Shown here piece by piece: positions 15,433 through 24,054 of a DNA stretch of 64,000 nucleotides (position 1 is its first letter; the number at the start of each line of letters is the position of its first letter). A model generated the notes under the pieces. The model had not been told where the DNA came from, did not search any database, and saw only the letters and a list, made by a program, of their open reading frames with translations. Source of the DNA: Micromonospora chokoriensis. Lineage in GTDB: Bacteria > Actinomycetota > Actinomycetes > Mycobacteriales > Micromonosporaceae. Location: positions 1,240,001 through 1,304,000 of the forward strand of contig NZ_LT607409.1 of assembly GCF_900091505.1 (NCBI RefSeq), written 5' to 3'. The position numbers were made by a program, and so were the translations under genes.

Positions 15433-16032
15433 TCAGGCGAGCAACGCGGCAAGTGTCGCGCCGCGCAGCAGCTCCGCCCGGCGACGCCGGTCCACCTCGC
15501 CGCCCAGGAACGGAGTCGAGTTCATCAACCCGAACGCGGCGTGCGCGAGCACCCGCGCCTCACCGTCGGGCATGCCCGGGTGCAGGGCGGTGAGCACGGT
15601 GACCCACTCCTCGACGTAGAGCCGTTGCAAGCGACGGATCCGTCGCCTCGGCTCCTCCGGCAGGCGGTCCAACTCGTTCAGGTGCAACGCGATCACCGCC
15701 GGGTTGGCCAGCGCGAACTCGACGTGGAAGTCGATCAGCGACTCCAGCACGCCGCGCGGGTCGTCCGGCTGCCCGGCGGCGCGTTCCCGCCCGCCGGCCA
15801 GCAACCCCTCACTGACCGGGATCAGCGCGGCGGCCAGCATGGCCTCCTTGCCGGCGAAGTGGTGGTAGAGCGCCGGACCGGTGACCCCCGCCGCCGCGCC
15901 GATGTCGTCCATCGACACACCGTGGTAGCCACGCGCGGCGAACAGGCCGACCGCGATCTCCAGGATCTCGTCCTTGCGGGACCTGCGCCGGCCCGCACCC
16001 GTGGCACCCCGTGCCTGCTGCTCCACCGTCAC
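15433..16032 (-). CDS. TetR family regulator of the acyl-CoA cluster (predicted)
   Basis: A 199-residue protein with an N-terminal TetR helix-turn-helix (ILEIAVGLFAARGYHGVSM, then DDIGAAAGVTGPALYHHFAGKE) and an all-alpha C-terminal ligand domain. The start is the GTG at 16032. It is the first gene of a same-strand series with biotin carboxylase, 73 bp upstream of it, and is the likely repressor of the leucine/acyl-CoA genes, with an acyl-CoA as inducer. Both points are inferences from context and from the behaviour of TetR regulators in such clusters. Confidence 0.88.
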   Translation of the reverse strand: MTVEQQARGATGAGRRRSRKDEILEIAVGLFAARGYHGVSMDDIGAAAGVTGPALYHHFAGKEAMLAAALIPVSEGLLAGGRERAAGQPDDPRGVLESLIDFHVEFALANPAVIALHLNELDRLPEEPRRRIRRLQRLYVEEWVTVLTALHPGMPDGEARVLAHAAFGLMNSTPFLGGEVDRRRRAELLRGATLAALLA

Positions 16033-16115
16033 CGGGCAAGCCTAGACCGCGATCCGGCCCCGGTGGGCCGCTGGTCGGCGAGCGGTTCAGCACACCCCGG
16101 CCCGGGCCGCCCCGC

Positions 16116-19004
16116 TCAGTCGTCCGGGTCGAGGTCGTGCTCCGTTCGCAGAGCGGCGGCCTCCGCGGGCCGGTCCAGCAGATCCAGGGCACGGGCCAAC
16201 AGCCAGGCCGTCTGTCGGACCGGTCGCGAGTCGGCCGGCAGCCCACCGAGAACCCGTCGCAGGAGCGGCTCCGCCTCCGCCGGACGGTCCAGTCGAAGCA
16301 GCAGCTCACCGGTGAGGATCTCCACCTGGGCGGCCTCACCGAAAGCCTCGATCGACCGTAGCCGGTCGGGCACCCCGTCCAGCCGCGCCAGCGCCTCGTC
16401 CGGCCGGTTCTCGGTCGTCAGCACCCGCGCCCCGACCTCGGCGACCATCGCCAGCTCGTACGTCACCGGTGGCTCCGGCTGCCCGGTCAGTGTCACCGCC
16501 AGCGCGTCCGCCTGCTCGACGGCCCGAGTCGCCGCCGGCCGGTCGTCCGCCCAGAACCAGGCGTACGCCTCCCGCCGGCGCGCCCGCAACTCGTCCAGCG
16601 GCAGGTCGCCGAGCCGGTACGCCTCGGCGGCCGCGGCGAACCGCTCCGCGCCGGCCGCGTCCCGGTCCGCGTCGTAGAGGATGTCCCCGGCCTCCTCCAG
16701 CACCTGCGCCCGGTACGGGAGGTTGTCCGGACCATCGAGGTTGTCGGCCAACTGCTCCAGCAGGGCGAGGGCCGGTTTGATCTCGCCGAGCCCGGCGTAC
16801 ACGCCAGCCAGCAGGTGCCGGCACCGGTCCGCCTCGGCCTGGGCGCCGAGCCGGTCGAGACCCAGGACCGCCTCCTCGGCGACCTCGGCCGCCTCGCCGA
16901 GCCGACCCACCATCCGGTACGCGTTCGCCAACTCCCACCGCAGGAACGCGTCCCCCTCGTCGCCCCGCTCCACGCAGAGCGTCACCGCCTCGACGAAGTC
17001 GTCCACCGCGTCGGCGGCCCGGCCGGCCGCGAGCAACGCGCGGGCACGGGCAACGCGAACCGCCAACTCCGCTTCCGTCGGGGCCGACGCGAGCGCCTCG
17101 TCGCAGGCGGCCACCGCCTCGGCCGGGTCGTCCACCGTCCGGGCGTACGCCAGGGAGGCCGCGGTGACCAGCTCATCGACGCCGACGTCCCGGCCGATGC
17201 GGCGGGCCTCGGCGGCGGCGGCTCGCGCCTCGTCGAGACGTTCCGACTGCTCCAGCACGTGCGCCCGGTGCAGCGCGGCCCGGGCCGCCAGGTACGGGTC
17301 GCCACCCGCGTCGGCCGGCATCCGGTCCAGCGCCGCGAGCGCCTCGGCCCAGCGTTCCTGCTGGAGCAGCGCCAACGCCACCCGGTGGTGGGCGGCGGCC
17401 CGCTGCCGGGCGTCGCCGTCCCGGTCCAGCACCTCCGCTGCCTTCCGGACCAACGCCAACCCCTCGTCGGCGTCGTCGGAGCGGGCCAGCAGCACGCCGA
17501 GTCGCCCCGCGACCACCTGGGCAGACAGCTCGTCGCCCTCCGTCAGGTAGAGGTCCAGAGCCGCTCGGTTCGACTCGATCGCACCCGGCAGATCCTCCTC
17601 GTCGCCGCGCTCGGCCGCCCGCAACGCCATCCGCTGCGCGACGGTACGCGGGGGCAGGTCGGCTGCGCCGAACCGCTCGTCGTAGGCGGTCAACGCCGCC
17701 CGGAACATGGCCGGGTCGTGCCGACCCCAGCTCTGCTCGGCGAGGGCCAGAAGCTCGTCCGGCCCGGCGTCGGCAGGCACCGTCGGTGCGGGTGCCTCGG
17801 GCTTGCCGGGGCGCGTCGCGTTGCCGGCCGCTACCGGGCGCCCCTCGTGGTGGGACGTGGTCGGCTCGTCCCCGCCCCTCAGTGGCGGGCGACGACGGAC
17901 GCTCGCGGACAGCGGCAGGTGCTCACCGCTCGGTCGTACGGCGAGCCGGCGGGCGATCCACTCCGACTGGTGGGTGGTGCCGTTGCGGGCGTCGAAACGC
18001 TCCGCCAACTCGGTGGCGGTCCGCGTCAGCTCGTCGGCGAGCACCGACGCCGACACCTCGCCGGCCGGTCGGCCCTCGGCGGCGCGGCGGTACACGGTCG
18101 CCACTCCGCCCTGACCGGCCTGGCGCATCGCGGCGGCGGCCGTGGCCGCGAAGTGCATCGCGGCGGCCGGCGACGGTGCCCGGTCCAGCCAGTCCAGGTG
18201 CCGCTCGACCAACTCCACCGCCCGCGCCTTGTTGCCGGTCACCGTGCAGAACTCGACGTGGTCGCCGATGTCCCACAGGTCGGCGAGGTTGCCGCGCAAC
18301 CGGCGGTACGCCTCCCGGTGCGCGTCCCGCGCCGACTCGGCCCGCCCGGTCCGCAGGTACGGCAGGAGCAGCGCGGTGAGGATCGCCTGCGGCTGCTCGT
18401 TGCAGGTGAGCCGGCCGGCGAGCACCGGCTCGGCCAGCGCCACCGCCTCCGCGTCCCGCCCGGTGTCGGCGAGGTAGTTGACCTGGCTCGTCGGGTCACA
18501 GCCGGCGCAATCGGAGAGATCGTCGCGCGGCGTGGTCTGCCAGAGCCGGTACCAGTGCGCGGCCGCCTCGGCGTCACCCACGTGGTCGGCGACCCGGAAC
18601 CGGTGCTTGTGGACGGTCTGCAGGCTGTGCCCACCGGCCCGGTAGCGGCGCTCCATGTCGTCCAGCACCGCGTACGTGCGGTCGAGGGGCACCTCCGGGA
18701 AGTTCAGCAACCCGGTGATCATGTATTTGAAGTGCCACAGCAGGTTGTGCGCGTGGCGTTGGTGATAGGGCTGCGGGTCACTGTCGAACTCGGACAGACA
18801 CCAGGAGAAGGTCACGAAGGACTTCGCCGGCTCACCGCCGTAGACGTAACCGGTGGTGGCCTGCATCCGGGTGACGAAGGCCAGGTGCCGGTCGTCGGCG
18901 GCATCCACCCGGCGCAGCAACTGCTCGAACGCGGCGATCTGCCCCGCCCCGTACGGCATGTCGGAGATGCCGCGCAGCGCCCGCCAGAGATCCTCGTCGC
19001 TCAT
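16116..19004 (-). CDS. Large TPR protein translationally coupled to an Hsp90-like gene
   Basis: A 962-residue protein starting at the ATG at 19004 (MSDEDLWRALRGISDMPYG). The frame is open further upstream, but that stretch overlaps the Hsp90 gene. The ATG overlaps the Hsp90 stop (ATGA, 19001-19004), so translation is probably coupled. The protein is almost wholly alpha-helical with many degenerate TPR-like helix pairs in the second half (e.g. ALALLQQERWAEALAALDRM). It has no signal peptide, membrane segment or enzyme motif. A Pro/Ala-rich linker near residues 370-400 separates a conserved N-terminal block (with CAGC) from the TPR superhelix. In eukaryotes TPR proteins are Hsp90 co-chaperones; by analogy this could be a dedicated partner (inference). 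Confidence 0.82.
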   Translation of the reverse strand: MSDEDLWRALRGISDMPYGAGQIAAFEQLLRRVDAADDRHLAFVTRMQATTGYVYGGEPAKSFVTFSWCLSEFDSDPQPYHQRHAHNLLWHFKYMITGLLNFPEVPLDRTYAVLDDMERRYRAGGHSLQTVHKHRFRVADHVGDAEAAAHWYRLWQTTPRDDLSDCAGCDPTSQVNYLADTGRDAEAVALAEPVLAGRLTCNEQPQAILTALLLPYLRTGRAESARDAHREAYRRLRGNLADLWDIGDHVEFCTVTGNKARAVELVERHLDWLDRAPSPAAAMHFAATAAAAMRQAGQGGVATVYRRAAEGRPAGEVSASVLADELTRTATELAERFDARNGTTHQSEWIARRLAVRPSGEHLPLSASVRRRPPLRGGDEPTTSHHEGRPVAAGNATRPGKPEAPAPTVPADAGPDELLALAEQSWGRHDPAMFRAALTAYDERFGAADLPPRTVAQRMALRAAERGDEEDLPGAIESNRAALDLYLTEGDELSAQVVAGRLGVLLARSDDADEGLALVRKAAEVLDRDGDARQRAAAHHRVALALLQQERWAEALAALDRMPADAGGDPYLAARAALHRAHVLEQSERLDEARAAAAEARRIGRDVGVDELVTAASLAYARTVDDPAEAVAACDEALASAPTEAELAVRVARARALLAAGRAADAVDDFVEAVTLCVERGDEGDAFLRWELANAYRMVGRLGEAAEVAEEAVLGLDRLGAQAEADRCRHLLAGVYAGLGEIKPALALLEQLADNLDGPDNLPYRAQVLEEAGDILYDADRDAAGAERFAAAAEAYRLGDLPLDELRARRREAYAWFWADDRPAATRAVEQADALAVTLTGQPEPPVTYELAMVAEVGARVLTTENRPDEALARLDGVPDRLRSIEAFGEAAQVEILTGELLLRLDRPAEAEPLLRRVLGGLPADSRPVRQTAWLLARALDLLDRPAEAAALRTEHDLDPDD

Positions 19005-20794
19005 GCTCGCCCCTGTCCCGGTACGGCCCGGCCGAGCAGGCCGAGGAAGGAATCGTTCAGCAGCGCCGCATCGGCAGCGCGGATCGGATGGTGGCCGAGC
19101 AGCAGCGCCTGGCCGTACAGCGCCTCGACGGCGAGCCCCACCAGCTCCGGGTCGGCCAGCGCGGTGACCCGGCGGACCAACGGGTTGCGGTGGTTGAGCA
19201 CCAGCTGCGGGCGGTCCGGCGGCGCGGTGGCGGCCAGCGCGTCGAGGACACCGCCCCACAGTTCGTCCGCTCGCTCCCGACTGGCCGCCAACTGGTCGTT
19301 GAACGCCGCCGACCTGCTCACCAGGTAGAGCGCGGGCAGCGACACCGGTTCGTACGCCCGGATCACCACCTCGCAGCCGGACCGTTCGACGGCCCGCTGC
19401 GCGGCGGCGAGGAACGGCCGCAGCGCCATCTCCACCTGCGGGTCGAGCGCGTCGAAGCGGGTGGTCAGGTCGCTCGGTTCCAGCCGTTCGATCAGCACCG
19501 AGCGGTCCACCGCCGGCAACCGCTCGATCAGCTCGGTGTCGTACGTGTAGCCGCCGTTGACCACCGCCAGGTCCTGCGCGGCGGCCACCGCGGCGAGCTG
19601 CCGGAACTCGTCCAGGCTCGCCGCGTACCGGAGCACGCCGTAGCGCTCCCGGAACTCGGCGAGGGTGAGCGTGCCGACGTTGGTGTCCATCGGCCACCAC
19701 CTGTCGACCAGCTGGAGCATCTCGTCGTCGTGCAGCGCCAGTGCCTTCACCCCCAGGTGGTGCACCTGGAGGAACTCGGCCAGCCGGTGCGGGTCGTGCC
19801 GGGCCAGCCGGACCAGCCAGCCGCGTACCTGGTCGCCGAGCGCCTCCCGGGTCGTGGTCAGCAGGGTGTCCTCGTAGAGGGCTTCCCGGCTGGCGGTGGG
19901 GCGCAGCTCGGCAGCGTCCACCACGCAGTGCGCGAAGAAGGCCCAGTCCGGCAGCAACCCGTCGGCGTGTTCGGTGAGCAGCATCCGCTTGAGGTAGACC
20001 CGGTGCCCGGCACGGGCCGCCGGGTTCACCGGGGTGGGCAGGATGAAGGCGACACCGGTGAGCCCGGCCTCCGGCACGCTCAGGGGCAGCACGTCGAACG
20101 GGTCGATGCCGAGCGTCTCCCGGGCGTACGCGACAAGTGCCGCCCGGTCGACGGGCGCGCCGGGGGCGGTCGGCCAGGGCGGTTCGCCGGTGGTGGTGAC
20201 CACGTCACCGACCCGGACGGTGACCGGCAGCAGTGACCCGAAGAGCCGGGCCAGGTCGGTGACGGTCGGGGTGGCGAACCACTGGTCGGCGTCGCGGCGG
20301 GGCACCAGCGTGACGGTGGTGCCCGGTTCGGCGCGGGAGGCTTCCGGTGGCGCCAGGCTCACCGCGTACCGGCCGTCGGCGTACCCGGTCCACCGCACCG
20401 TCGGGTGGTCGCCGTTGCGGGTGAACACCTGGATCTCGTCGGCGACCAGGAAGCAGGAGAGCAGGCCGATGCCGAACTGGCCGAGGAACTCGTGCCGGGA
20501 GAAGCCGAGTTCGTCCCTCTTGGAGCTGCGGCCGATGGTGGCCAGCAACTCGTGTACCTGCGCCTCGGTCAGGCCGATGCCGGTGTCGTGCACCCGCAGC
20601 GTGCCGTCACCGGTGGTCTCGGGTGTCTCGACGCGGACCAGGGCCGGCGCGTCCGGCTCGGTCGAGCGCCGCGCGGTGATCGCGTCTACCGCGTTCTGCA
20701 GCAGCTCGCGCACGTAGACCCGCGGACTGCCGTAGAGGTGGTGGCTGAGCAGGTCGACCACGCCACGGAGGTCGACCTGGAAGGTGTGGTCCAC
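19001..20794 (-). CDS. Hsp90-family ATPase (divergent HtpG)
   Basis: A 597-residue GHKL ATPase/chaperone. The N-terminal ATP site is intact: ELLQNAVDAI (Glu30, Asn34, Asp37), DTGIGLT, a GRSSKR lid, and GQFGIGLLSCFLVADEI. The middle domain keeps the conserved Arg segment TASREALYEDTLL. It is slightly shorter than E. coli HtpG (624 residues) and clearly divergent, and the C-terminal domain is hard to align by eye. No MEEVD tail is present, ending instead GRAVPGQGRA. The stop overlaps the start of the large TPR gene, forming a two-gene operon. It is divergent from an MFS gene, 120 bp away. Client and role are unknown. Confidence 0.88.
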   Translation of the reverse strand: MDHTFQVDLRGVVDLLSHHLYGSPRVYVRELLQNAVDAITARRSTEPDAPALVRVETPETTGDGTLRVHDTGIGLTEAQVHELLATIGRSSKRDELGFSRHEFLGQFGIGLLSCFLVADEIQVFTRNGDHPTVRWTGYADGRYAVSLAPPEASRAEPGTTVTLVPRRDADQWFATPTVTDLARLFGSLLPVTVRVGDVVTTTGEPPWPTAPGAPVDRAALVAYARETLGIDPFDVLPLSVPEAGLTGVAFILPTPVNPAARAGHRVYLKRMLLTEHADGLLPDWAFFAHCVVDAAELRPTASREALYEDTLLTTTREALGDQVRGWLVRLARHDPHRLAEFLQVHHLGVKALALHDDEMLQLVDRWWPMDTNVGTLTLAEFRERYGVLRYAASLDEFRQLAAVAAAQDLAVVNGGYTYDTELIERLPAVDRSVLIERLEPSDLTTRFDALDPQVEMALRPFLAAAQRAVERSGCEVVIRAYEPVSLPALYLVSRSAAFNDQLAASRERADELWGGVLDALAATAPPDRPQLVLNHRNPLVRRVTALADPELVGLAVEALYGQALLLGHHPIRAADAALLNDSFLGLLGRAVPGQGRA

Positions 20795-20914
20795 GTGCGT
20801 TCTCCCCCGGTCCCGACATGCCGGCGCCCACCGTACCGATGATCACCGACACGCGCGTCCCCCTTTCGCCCGGCGGCTTGACCCTCGACCCGGTCGAACC
20901 CGCACGGTCGCCGG

Positions 20915-22126
20915 ATGACCTCCACAGCTCTGGGCCGGGACTTCCGGTTGCTCTGGTCCGCCGCCGTCTCGTCGCGGCTCGGGGACGCGCTGCGTACCCC
21001 CGCACTGGCCCTGCTGGCCGCGACGGTGACCCGCGATCCGCGGATCATCGCGGCGGTCACCGTGGCGGGTCAGTTGCCACCGCTGCTCTTCGGCCTGCTC
21101 GGCGGTGTGTACGCGGACCGCTGGGACCGCCGTCGGACGATGGCGGTGGTCGACGGGGTACGCGCCGCCGTGGTGGCGGCACTGGCGGTGGCGGTCGCCC
21201 TGCACCGGGCCGGCGTCTGGGTGGTGCTGGTGGCGGCGTTCCTCCTCGCCGCGTTGGGCACCCTGTTCGACTCCGCCTCGTTCGCTCTGCTTCCCGCGTT
21301 GGTGCCACCGGACGCGTTGCCCCGGGCGAACGGTCGACTCCAGGCGGGTTCCGCGGTCGCCGGGGGTTTCCTCGGGGCGCCGGCCGCCGGTGTCCTCTTC
21401 GCCGTCGCGCCAGCCCTTCCGTTCGCCCTCGACGCCGTCACCTTCGCCGTGGCCGCGCTGCTCGTGCTGGCCCTGACCCCGGCGCCGGTCGCGGGCACGC
21501 CGCCCTGGTCCGGGGTACGGCGCGGATCGGTGTGGCGTGAGATCGTCGAAGGCCTGCGCTGGTTGTACGCGCACCGGACACTGTGGCGGGTCACGGTGCT
21601 CACCTCCGCGAGCAATCTGGCGATCAGTGGGATCATGGCGGTGCTGGTGCTCTACGCGCTGGACGTGTTGCGGGTGCCGCCGGCCGGGTACGGGCTGTTC
21701 GCCGCCGCCGCCATCGTCGGTGGCGTGGTCGGGGCGCTCGGGGCCGGTCGGCTCGCCGCCCGACTCGGCACGGTCCCGGCGCTGGGCGTGGTGCTCGCCG
21801 CGGAGACCGTGGCGTTGACCGGGTTCGCGCTGGCCCGGCATCCGGTGCCGGGTGGTCTCGCGTTGGCCGTGTTCGCCGCCGGCACCGTGGCGTGGAACAG
21901 CCTGTGGGCGTCGTACGGGCAGCGGAACGTGCCGGCCGGGCTGCTCGGCCGGGTCGGGGCGGCCCAACGGATGGTCGGCCTGGTCACCGCGCCGGTCGGC
22001 GCGGCGCTCGCCGGGCTGGCCGCCGCCGCGTTCGGGACGGTGCCGGTGGTGGGCGCGGCCGCAGGCGTGTTCGCGCTGGTCACCGTCGCGGCGTGGCGGG
22101 CACTGCGGCCGGTGTCGCGGGCCTAG
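20915..22126 (+). CDS. MFS transporter (EntS-like, MFS_3 type)
   Basis: A 403-residue protein with about 12 membrane helices. RDFRLLWSAAVSSRLGDALR at the N-terminus and GGVYADRWDRRRTMAVVDGV (the cytoplasmic loop 2-3 motif) are typical of MFS_3 efflux proteins such as EntS. Substrate unknown. Its TAG stop (22124-22126) overlaps the stop of the convergent monooxygenase gene through the shared CTAG. The start at 20915 is an ATG without a strong Shine-Dalgarno sequence. Confidence 0.88.
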   Translation: MTSTALGRDFRLLWSAAVSSRLGDALRTPALALLAATVTRDPRIIAAVTVAGQLPPLLFGLLGGVYADRWDRRRTMAVVDGVRAAVVAALAVAVALHRAGVWVVLVAAFLLAALGTLFDSASFALLPALVPPDALPRANGRLQAGSAVAGGFLGAPAAGVLFAVAPALPFALDAVTFAVAALLVLALTPAPVAGTPPWSGVRRGSVWREIVEGLRWLYAHRTLWRVTVLTSASNLAISGIMAVLVLYALDVLRVPPAGYGLFAAAAIVGGVVGALGAGRLAARLGTVPALGVVLAAETVALTGFALARHPVPGGLALAVFAAGTVAWNSLWASYGQRNVPAGLLGRVGAAQRMVGLVTAPVGAALAGLAAAAFGTVPVVGAAAGVFALVTVAAWRALRPVSRA

Positions 22127-23298
22127 CTGGCCGGCCGGTCGCATCGGCTCAGCTCGGCGGCTGCCTCCCGGTGGGACAGCCCGGACAGACGCAGCGCGAT
22201 CCGCCGACGGAACGGCGGCACCGCACCGATCAACCGGAGCAGCACGTCCCGGGCCGGCCGGCGGGCCGGGGAGACGGTGGCCAGCCGGGTCAGCCCGGCG
22301 GCGAAGCTCATCACGTCCTCGGCCATCGGCCGCTGCCGGGTGTTGTAGTCGTCGAGCAGCGTGTCCGGGCCGCCGTCGAACACGTCCGCCAGCGCGGTGC
22401 CGAGGGCGACCGCGTCGCAGATCCCGAGGTTCATGCCCTGCCCGCCGGCCGGGCTGTGCACGTGTCCGGCGTCCCCGGCCAGCAGCACCGACCCGGCTCG
22501 GAACGTCTCGGCGATCCGGTGGTGGACCCGGAACCGGGAGCCCCAGAGCACCTCGGTCACCCGGTCGGGTCTGCGTGCCGGGCCGCGTTCGTCGAGCAGC
22601 GCCTGGAGGTACGCCCGGTCCGGTGCGGGTGGGGCGTCCGCCACGGCGGCGACCAGTCGGACCACCCCGTCCGGCAGCGGCGCCCAGATCAACGGGCCGG
22701 GGCGGGCGAGGAAGAGGGCCGCCTCGTCGCGCGGCAGGACGCTTCGCACCCGTACGTCGGCGAGCACGAAGGACTCTTCGTCGCTCGGGCCGGTGAAGTC
22801 GATGCCGGTCAACTGCCGCACGGTGCTGTGCAGGCCGTCCGCGCCGACGACGAACCGGGCGCGCACCGGCTCCCCGTCGACCTGCGCGAGCACCCCGTCG
22901 CCGGTGTCGGTGAGCCCGGTCAGTCGACGCTGTCGTCGTACCTGGACGCCGAGGTCGGCGAGCTGCCCGGTGAGCACCGCCTCGGTCACCGACTGGGAGA
23001 CCAGCAGCGCGTAGGGGTAGCGGGACGGCAGCTCGTGGAACGGCACCGACAGCAGCACCCGGTCGCGGTCGCGGACCGTGAAACGCGGCGTCCGCACCGC
23101 CTGGGCGATCAACGGCGCCGCCGCGCCGATCCGGTCCAGCACCTCCAGGGTGTACGCGTGCACGACCGCCGCGCGGGACGTCGTGGGCGGCTCGGCCAGC
23201 TGGTCCAGCAGTGTCACGTCGACTCCGCGCCGAGCCAGCGTCAGGGCGGTGGCGAGACCGGTAGGGCCGGCGCCCACCACCAGAACGTCGGTGCTCAT
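22123..23298 (-). CDS. FAD-dependent aromatic-type monooxygenase
   Basis: A 391-residue flavoprotein. Features are the Rossmann FAD motif VLVVGAGPTGLATALTLARR (residues 5-24), the middle VVGADGLHSTVRQLTGID (the DG motif of hydroxylases), and GSVLLAGDAGHVHSPAGGQG followed by MNLGICDAVALG (the second FAD contact). It resembles PheA/TfdB and antibiotic-modifying monooxygenases and probably uses NAD(P)H and O2. The ATG at 23298 follows GGAGGT. It is divergent from a TetR gene with two clear operators between them, so it is almost certainly the repressor's target. A detoxification role (hydroxylation of a phenolic or antibiotic) is inferred. Confidence 0.9.
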   Translation of the reverse strand: MSTDVLVVGAGPTGLATALTLARRGVDVTLLDQLAEPPTTSRAAVVHAYTLEVLDRIGAAAPLIAQAVRTPRFTVRDRDRVLLSVPFHELPSRYPYALLVSQSVTEAVLTGQLADLGVQVRRQRRLTGLTDTGDGVLAQVDGEPVRARFVVGADGLHSTVRQLTGIDFTGPSDEESFVLADVRVRSVLPRDEAALFLARPGPLIWAPLPDGVVRLVAAVADAPPAPDRAYLQALLDERGPARRPDRVTEVLWGSRFRVHHRIAETFRAGSVLLAGDAGHVHSPAGGQGMNLGICDAVALGTALADVFDGGPDTLLDDYNTRQRPMAEDVMSFAAGLTRLATVSPARRPARDVLLRLIGAVPPFRRRIALRLSGLSHREAAAELSRCDRPAS

Positions 23299-23318
23299 GG
23301 ACACCTCCAGACGATCGT

Positions 23319-23336
23319 TGCCAACACCTGTTGGCA
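23319..23336. promoter_or_regulatory. TetR operator 1 (monooxygenase side)
   Basis: TGCCAACACCTGTTGGCA has 8-bp inverted arms around a CC centre. It lies 21 bp upstream of the monooxygenase start. A third, partial copy (CTTGTTGGCG) follows at 23341-23350. Confidence 0.8.
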
Positions 23337-23368
23337 AACACTTGTTGGCGACGTTAGAACCCTGCTGA

Positions 23369-23397
23369 TTGCGTGTCAACACCTGTTGGCATACGGT
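23369..23397 (+). promoter_or_regulatory. tetR promoter with operator 2 filling the spacer
   Basis: TTGCGT (23369-23374), a 17-bp spacer and TACGGT (23392-23397) precede the tetR ATG at 23405 by 7 nt. The second operator, TGTCAACACCTGTTGGCA (23374-23391), occupies the spacer. Repressor binding here would block RNA polymerase directly, giving autoregulation. Confidence 0.7.
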
Positions 23398-23404
23398 CGT
23401 TGAC

Positions 23405-23986
23405 ATGACAGTGCCCGCTCCGCCGACCCAACCCCGCCGCTCGGACGCGACCCGGGCGGCGATCCTGCGAGCGGCCCGTGAACGATTCGCCGCAGACGGG
23501 TACGAGCGCGCCACGATCAGGGCCATCGCCGCCGACGCCCAGATCGACCCGTCGATGGTCATGCGCTACTACGGCAGCAAGGAGGGGCTCTTCGCGGCGG
23601 CGGCCGAGTTCGACCTACGCCTGCCCGACCTGACCCCCATCCCGCCCGAGCACCTCGGCGAGACGCTCGTCCGGCACTTCCTCAGCCGGTGGGACGGCGA
23701 CGAGACCCTCGTGGCGCTGCTGCGGGCCGCCAGCACCAACCCCGGCGCCGCCGAACGGATGCGCGACATCTTCGCCAACCAGCTCACCACGGCGGTGGCC
23801 GCCTTCGGCACCGACCCGACGACGACCGCCCGCCGTGCGGGTCTGGTGGCCAGTCAGGTGCTCGGCCTCGCCTTCACCAGGTACGTCGTCCGTCTGCCGC
23901 CCATGGTGGACACGCCACCGGAGGACCTGGTCTCCTGGATCGCACCGACCCTTCAGCGCTACCTGACCGGAACACCGGGAAACTGA
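23405..23986 (+). CDS. TetR family repressor of the divergent monooxygenase gene
   Basis: A 193-residue protein from the ATG at 23405 (MTVPAPPTQPRR). The helix-turn-helix covers RAAILRAARERFAADGYERA and TIRAIAADAQIDPSMVMRYY. A longer in-frame start at 23369 would run through the operator and promoter and is rejected. The -10 hexamer ends 7 nt before the ATG, so the mRNA is probably leaderless. The two 18-bp operators in the divergent region support control of its own gene and the monooxygenase. The ligand is unknown, plausibly the monooxygenase substrate. Confidence 0.92.
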   Translation: MTVPAPPTQPRRSDATRAAILRAARERFAADGYERATIRAIAADAQIDPSMVMRYYGSKEGLFAAAAEFDLRLPDLTPIPPEHLGETLVRHFLSRWDGDETLVALLRAASTNPGAAERMRDIFANQLTTAVAAFGTDPTTTARRAGLVASQVLGLAFTRYVVRLPPMVDTPPEDLVSWIAPTLQRYLTGTPGN

Positions 23987-24054
23987 CCCAACCCTTTTCC
24001 TCCCCCCGTGCGTCTGTCAGGTGACGCGCATCGGGACGGCCGGGAGGAGGGCGG

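Noticed and set aside
19005..19700. Longer start for the TPR gene inside the Hsp90 gene
   Set aside because: It is an open frame only because of high GC; the Hsp90 frame is clearly coding there, and the ATGA overlap marks the real start.
22123..22126. Frameshift between MFS and monooxygenase genes
   Set aside because: The genes are convergent and simply share a CTAG so their stop codons overlap; both products are full length.
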